Translations under genes and position numbers: made by a program
The notes under the pieces: generated by a model
Told to the model about the DNA's origin: nothing
The model's database searches: none
The model's input: the letters and a program-made list of their open reading frames with translations, nothing else
Assembly (NCBI GenBank): GCA_902592375.1
Contig: CACJEG010000003.1
Span: 85,327 to 149,326 of the forward strand
Length of the DNA: 64,000 nucleotides
DNA from: an uncultured Pelagibacteraceae bacterium
GTDB lineage: Bacteria > Pseudomonadota > Alphaproteobacteria > Pelagibacterales > Pelagibacteraceae
Direction: 5' to 3'
In this document: piece after piece, positions 58,951-64,000 of the stretch
Numbering within the stretch: the stretch's first letter is position 1
Layout of the letters: each line of letters opens with the position of its first letter

Positions 58951-59898
58951 TTACCTTATATATTTTGGAAAATTATTTTTTAATAGCAACATCAAATTAT
59001 TGAATTCATTTTGCTCTTTAATTCTATGATTAATCATTTCCCAAGCGTATGGAATTAATTTTAAATATTTTTTTTTATTTTCTCTAATAGCTAAACGCAT
59101 AAATATACCGATTATTTTTAAATTTCTTAAAACAGATAATATTTCAAAATCTTTTTTAAATTTTTTCAAATCAATTTTTCTATTTGTTTTGATGTAAAAC
59201 TTAAATACTTTTTCTTTTAATTGATTAGATGTTTTTAATCTTACGTCGTCAATTAAGGATGCTAAATCGTAAGCTCTATTGCCAATTAGTGCATCTTGAC
59301 TATCTATTACTGCAATTTTTTTGTTGTGATACATTAAATTTGAAACATGAAAATCTCTATGAACAAATGTAACATTTTTATAATTTAATTTTGATAATAA
59401 CTTCTTTATCTCTAATCTAAATTTTTTTTTAAATTGAATACTTTTGGATTTTGACAATATCTTTGGTGCATACCAATCATAAAAAAGTTTAGTTTCATCA
59501 AACAAAATTTTGTTATTATATTCTTGAACTTTATATAATTTGTTTTTAAAATTTTTTACTTTTTTATCTTTTATTAATTGTATTTTATTTAAAATTTTTA
59601 TTATCTTTTTAAAAATGATATATTTATTATTATTTTTGTTTTTTAAAATTTGAAACAAAGTTTGATCTCCAAAGTCATTTATTTCTATATAATTATTAAT
59701 GTAATTTTCACTTAATAGAATTGGTGCTAGAATTTTATTTTTAATTAAAATTTTATTTATTGCATCGTAAATCAAAAGATTTTTTAACTTTTCTTTCTTT
59801 GATACTACAATAATAGATTTATTTTTTCTGTTTCTATAAAATTCTCTTAAAGACGCGTCACCTTTTATTTTTTTCAATTTTGCTACGCTTTTCATCAA
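58951..59898 (-). CDS. amgK: anomeric MurNAc/GlcNAc kinase family (AmgK), aminoglycoside phosphotransferase fold
   Basis: FVHRDFHVSNLMYHNKKIAVIDSQDALIG; adjacent to murU and tsaE. Confidence 0.85.
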   Translation of the reverse strand: MMKSVAKLKKIKGDASLREFYRNRKNKSIIVVSKKEKLKNLLIYDAINKILIKNKILAPILLSENYINNYIEINDFGDQTLFQILKNKNNNKYIIFKKIIKILNKIQLIKDKKVKNFKNKLYKVQEYNNKILFDETKLFYDWYAPKILSKSKSIQFKKKFRLEIKKLLSKLNYKNVTFVHRDFHVSNLMYHNKKIAVIDSQDALIGNRAYDLASLIDDVRLKTSNQLKEKVFKFYIKTNRKIDLKKFKKDFEILSVLRNLKIIGIFMRLAIRENKKKYLKLIPYAWEMINHRIKEQNEFNNLMLLLKNNFPKYIR

Positions 59899-59911
59899 AA
59901 TAATTTTTAAT

Positions 59912-60361
59912 TTAAACTTTTATATCTACAGTTCTATCATTTAATTGATTTAAATAATTAAATGTTAAAGTTATAAATTTTATATCTTGTTTATCAGTAA
60001 TTAATTGTGGCCATTCTATAAGTGTTATTAATTTATTATCTTTTTCAAAAATATCTAAATTATTGATATCTTCTTTTCTATTAATTCTAAATAAATCATA
60101 ATGTTTTATTCTTATATCTTTCACCTGATACTCATTTAATAAACTAAAAGTAGGGCTTGTAATTTCTGTTTGTGTTAAATTACTTATTTTTTGATACTCA
60201 TTTATAAAATATTTAACAAAAGTTGTTTTACCAACGCCCATCTCTCCATATAAAAAAACAAACTCTCCACCTTTAAGATATTTTGTAAATTCTTTAGCTA
60301 ATTCTTTGGTTAACTTCTCTGAGGTGATATCGATTGTGCTATCTTTAATAGCGATAGGCAT
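59912..60361 (-). CDS. tsaE: tRNA t6A biosynthesis ATPase TsaE
   Basis: [40 protein letters not shown]; start reassigned to 60361. Confidence 0.9.
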   Translation of the reverse strand: MPIAIKDSTIDITSEKLTKELAKEFTKYLKGGEFVFLYGEMGVGKTTFVKYFINEYQKISNLTQTEITSPTFSLLNEYQVKDIRIKHYDLFRINRKEDINNLDIFEKDNKLITLIEWPQLITDKQDIKFITLTFNYLNQLNDRTVDIKV

Positions 60362-61631
60362 CTGGTTTGAAAGGACCTTCTGTTCCAACACTTATATAGT
60401 CTGCTTGCTCTTTTGATAATTTTGTTAGTTTTGCTCCAACCTTTTTTAAATGCAGAGTTGCTACTTTTTCATCCAAATGTTTTGGAAGTACGTAAACTTT
60501 ATTTTCATAATTTTTATGATTATGCCAAAGCTCTATTTGAGCAATTACTTGATTAGTAAATGATGCACTCATTACAAAACTTGGATGTCCAGTTGCACAG
60601 CCAAGATTAACTAATCTTCCTTCAGCTAAAAGAATAATTCTTTTACCACTTGGCAGCTCTATTTCATGCACTTGGGGTTTTACTTCAGTCCACTTATAAT
60701 TTCTAAGAGCTTCAACTTGTATTTCATTATCAAAGTGACCAATATTACATAAGATAGCTCTGTCCTTCATATCTCTCATATGATCTGCAGTAACAATGTC
60801 TTTGTTACCTGTTGCTGTTACAACGATATCTGCTCTACTTATAGCCTCCTCCATTAATACCACTTCATAACCTTCCATTGCAGCCTGAAGAGCACATATT
60901 GGATCTGCTTCTGTAACTAAAACTCTAGCTCCACTTTGTCTTAAAGATGCAGCACTTCCTTTTCCAACGTCTCCAAAACCAGCAACAATAGCAATTTTTC
61001 CAGACATCATTACATCAGTAGCTCTTCTGATGCCGTCTACTAAACTTTCTCTACATCCATATAAGTTATCAAATTTTGATTTTGTGACGGAGTCATTCAC
61101 GTTTATTGCTGGAACTAAAAGCGATTTATCATTTTCCATTTTATTTAATGCTTTAATCCCAGTGGTAGTCTCTTCTGAAACGCCTTTAATATCATTCATT
61201 AAATCTTGATATTCATTGTGCATGATAGCTGTTAAATCACCACCGTCATCTAATAACATGTTAGGTTTCCAGTCAGGTTTTCCAACTATAGTTTGTTTAA
61301 TGCACCATAAATATTCCTCTTCTGTTTCACCTTTCCAGGCATAAACAGGAATCCCAGCCTTTGCAATTGCAGCAGCTGCATGATCTTGAGTTGAAAAAAT
61401 ATTACATGAAGACCAACGAACTTCAGCGCCTAATGCAACTAAGGTTTCGATTAGTACAGCCGTTTGAATTGTCATATGAAGACATCCAATAATTCTTGCG
61501 CCCTTTAATGGTTTTTCCTTAGAATACTCTTCTCTTAATGCCATTAAACCAGGCATTTCACTTTCAGCTATTGATATTTCTTTCCTACCAAAATCTGCTT
61601 GGGATATATCTTTTACTTTATAATCTTCCAT
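60345..61631 (-). CDS. ahcY: adenosylhomocysteinase
   Basis: [50 protein letters not shown]-terminal KPDAYRY. Confidence 0.98.
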   Translation of the reverse strand: MEDYKVKDISQADFGRKEISIAESEMPGLMALREEYSKEKPLKGARIIGCLHMTIQTAVLIETLVALGAEVRWSSCNIFSTQDHAAAAIAKAGIPVYAWKGETEEEYLWCIKQTIVGKPDWKPNMLLDDGGDLTAIMHNEYQDLMNDIKGVSEETTTGIKALNKMENDKSLLVPAINVNDSVTKSKFDNLYGCRESLVDGIRRATDVMMSGKIAIVAGFGDVGKGSAASLRQSGARVLVTEADPICALQAAMEGYEVVLMEEAISRADIVVTATGNKDIVTADHMRDMKDRAILCNIGHFDNEIQVEALRNYKWTEVKPQVHEIELPSGKRIILLAEGRLVNLGCATGHPSFVMSASFTNQVIAQIELWHNHKNYENKVYVLPKHLDEKVATLHLKKVGAKLTKLSKEQADYISVGTEGPFKPDAYRY

Positions 61632-61673
61632 AGCAAGCTTTATACATATAAGATTTTATTTATCAACATAAGA

Positions 61674-63215
61674 TTAAATATTGGGAAATCTTATTTCAAT
61701 CATAGCTCCTTCTTTATCAGTACGATTGGATGCTACAATTTCACCATCATGAAGTTCAACCAAATTTTTAACTATGTTTAAACCTAGACCTGAATGCTCT
61801 CCAAATTTTTCAGGCCTATTACTATAAAATCTTTTAAATATTCTTGATGTGTCTTTTTCTTTAAATCCTTGGCCTTCATCAATAATTTTGATTGATATTT
61901 GATTTTTTCCATTAATAGAAACATCAACAAAAACATTACCACCATCTTTACTAAACGATATTGAATTATCTAATAAATTTGCAATGATTTGTTCAATTCT
62001 ATTTTCTATACCATTTATTAAATATTTATCTTTTCCATCATTTTTATATTCAATTTTTATTCCTTTTTTCATTTGATGAATATTATTATAATCATCAACA
62101 ACAGATTGAATAATAGGTTCAATGTTAATTCTTTTCATTTGTTCTTTACTTAAAGCAACTTCATCTTTTAACATTTGTGAATAATCAGTAATTAATCTTT
62201 CTATTCTTTGTACATCGTGACTTAGTATATTTAATAGTCTATTTCTTTGGTCGTCATCATTTGTATCTTGCAAAATTTCTGAAGCACTTTTTAAAGATGC
62301 TAATGGATTTCTAATCTCATGAACCAAATCTGTCGAAAAGTTTTCTGCATGCGTAACTCTATTTTGAAGCTCTTTTGTCATATCCTCTAAAGAATTTGAT
62401 AAAAGTCCCAATTCATCATTTCTTTTTTTAAGATTTTCAATACCTGGTTTAGCTTGACTTTTTTCTTTAATACGAATTGTGTATGCAACAAGATTTTGTA
62501 TTGGTTTAATAAAATATCTGCTTAACACAAAAGAAAAAATTAATATTACAAATCCTACTGATATAGCTGTTCTTATTACAAATGCTTTTCTCTCATCTAT
62601 TGCTGTCTTTATTTCATTAGCGTTTTCTGTAATAGCTACATAACCAAGATTTATCTCATTCTTTGTAACATTCTTAATAGTTGTTACATTAAATTGATTA
62701 AAATCTTCTTGCGTAAATGTGTAAGGAACCCCCAAATTTTCAGAACTAGAATAATTTTTTAATATATCTTTGAATGAAACAGGTTTTTTTTCATCAATTT
62801 TTATATTTTTTTCCTCAATAGTTTTTTCTATTGCCTCATTATCTAAACTTTCAAATTCAATTCTATCAAGCCTTGTAGAGAATGATCTTGGATCAAGATC
62901 TAAAGTATCAGTGTCACCAATAAGGTTAAGTTGATCATCAAAAAATATTACTCTATCTAAATTTTGAAAAATAAACCTTGTAGAAAATAAAAATCTTCTA
63001 ATATCTTCAGATTGGAATTTTACATCTAGTCTTAAAATATTATCAATGGTGTTGTTAATGATGTTTGTGTGATTTTGAGATTTTTTTTTTATTAAACTTG
63101 GCTGAATATTATTTAGATATATGAATGTAAATAGTCCAATAATTGTAAAAATTACAAAATTTATAAATAAAAATTTTTTTAATATAGAAAGAGTTTTTAA
63201 GTATTTACTAAACAT
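61674..63215 (-). CDS. chvG: sensor histidine kinase, ChvG/ExoS family
   Basis: HAMP, H-box DLVHEIRNPLASLKSASEIL, GLGLNIVKNLVELHDGEI; paired with chvI. Confidence 0.88.
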   Translation of the reverse strand: MFSKYLKTLSILKKFLFINFVIFTIIGLFTFIYLNNIQPSLIKKKSQNHTNIINNTIDNILRLDVKFQSEDIRRFLFSTRFIFQNLDRVIFFDDQLNLIGDTDTLDLDPRSFSTRLDRIEFESLDNEAIEKTIEEKNIKIDEKKPVSFKDILKNYSSSENLGVPYTFTQEDFNQFNVTTIKNVTKNEINLGYVAITENANEIKTAIDERKAFVIRTAISVGFVILIFSFVLSRYFIKPIQNLVAYTIRIKEKSQAKPGIENLKKRNDELGLLSNSLEDMTKELQNRVTHAENFSTDLVHEIRNPLASLKSASEILQDTNDDDQRNRLLNILSHDVQRIERLITDYSQMLKDEVALSKEQMKRINIEPIIQSVVDDYNNIHQMKKGIKIEYKNDGKDKYLINGIENRIEQIIANLLDNSISFSKDGGNVFVDVSINGKNQISIKIIDEGQGFKEKDTSRIFKRFYSNRPEKFGEHSGLGLNIVKNLVELHDGEIVASNRTDKEGAMIEIRFPNI

Positions 63216-63922
63216 TAGCTAACATTCCATCTATATCCACTACCATACCTAGTTTCAATAGCTGAAAAATCAGGATCTACTTTTTTAAATTTTTTTCTAA
63301 TTCGTTTTACGTGACTATCAATAGTTCTGTCCTCAATATCGGTGTCCTCTCTATAAGCTATATCCATAAGCTGAGCTCTTTCTTTAATTATACCAGGTCT
63401 CTTTGCTAATTCTTTAACGATTAAAAACTCAGTTGTCGTCAATTTATCAGGCAGCTGTTTTCCATTCCATTCACACTCGAGTTGTGATGGATCTAATTTT
63501 AATCTTCCATGAGATATCAGGCTTTTATTTTCCTCTAAAATGTTATTTGAATCTTTTTTTCTTAACTGCACTCTAATTCTTTCAATCAAGACTTTTATGG
63601 AAAAACCTCCTGATTTTTTTACAAAATCATCTGCACCCAGCTTTAGACCTAACAACTCATCAATTTCATCATCTTTAGATGTTAAAAAAATTACTGGCAA
63701 GGAAGTTTTTTTTCGAAGTTTTTTTAGTAATTCTTCTCCATCCATCTTAGGCATCTTTATATCTATGACTGCTAAGTCGGGTGGCATTCTGGTTAAACCG
63801 ATTAATGCACTTTCACCATCAATGTACGTTTGAACTTTAAAACCCTCTTTTTCTAATGCGATACTCAAACTTGTTAAAATATTTCTATCATCATCTATCA
63901 AGGCTATTGTTTGTTTTTGCAT
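63215..63922 (-). CDS. chvI: response regulator, ChvI family (OmpR-like)
   Basis: ALIDDDRNILTSLS, VIDIKMPKMDGEELL, winged-helix EDRTIDSHVKRIRKKF. Confidence 0.9.
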   Translation of the reverse strand: MQKQTIALIDDDRNILTSLSIALEKEGFKVQTYIDGESALIGLTRMPPDLAVIDIKMPKMDGEELLKKLRKKTSLPVIFLTSKDDEIDELLGLKLGADDFVKKSGGFSIKVLIERIRVQLRKKDSNNILEENKSLISHGRLKLDPSQLECEWNGKQLPDKLTTTEFLIVKELAKRPGIIKERAQLMDIAYREDTDIEDRTIDSHVKRIRKKFKKVDPDFSAIETRYGSGYRWNVS

Positions 63923-64000
63923 AAAATAGTTTAAAAATACTAAATTGTCCTAATTTGGGCAATGTTATAAATTAATGCAACATACCCCAATTATCTCCAA

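Noticed and set aside
61632-61673. SAH or SAM riboswitch upstream of ahcY
   Set aside because: Gap to chvG is only 42 bp with no matching conserved core.

Overview
AT-rich, tightly packed bacterial window. Gene content and family-level features fit a streamlined alphaproteobacterium of the SAR11/Pelagibacterales type (inference, not checked by search). I support about 65 protein-coding genes and no rRNA, tRNA, CRISPR array or transposon. Main blocks: lipid A/Kdo genes (msbA-waaA-lpxK-lpxL); purD/rsmD; pgi-DUF3035 lipoprotein-lspA-ileS-ribF-HAD; groESL; an acyltransferase-SGNH gene; typA; tldD/tldE; cfa; oligopeptidase B; a small heat-shock gene; a large purine-uptake and purine-catabolism region at about 32.9-49.3 kb; an RND pump; a lytic transglycosylase; amgK/murU/tsaE; ahcY; chvI/chvG. 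The two strongest leads are (1) the purine island, with all steps from guanine/xanthine to glyoxylate plus urea apparently encoded, a PuuD-like membrane urate oxidase without a fused cytochrome and a separate c-type cytochrome nearby, and (2) a sigma32-type promoter followed by a ROSE-like RNA thermometer in the hsp20 leader, where an anti-SD CUUGCUU can pair with AAGGAGG leaving a single G-G mismatch. Most antisense ORFs in the supplied track look spurious.
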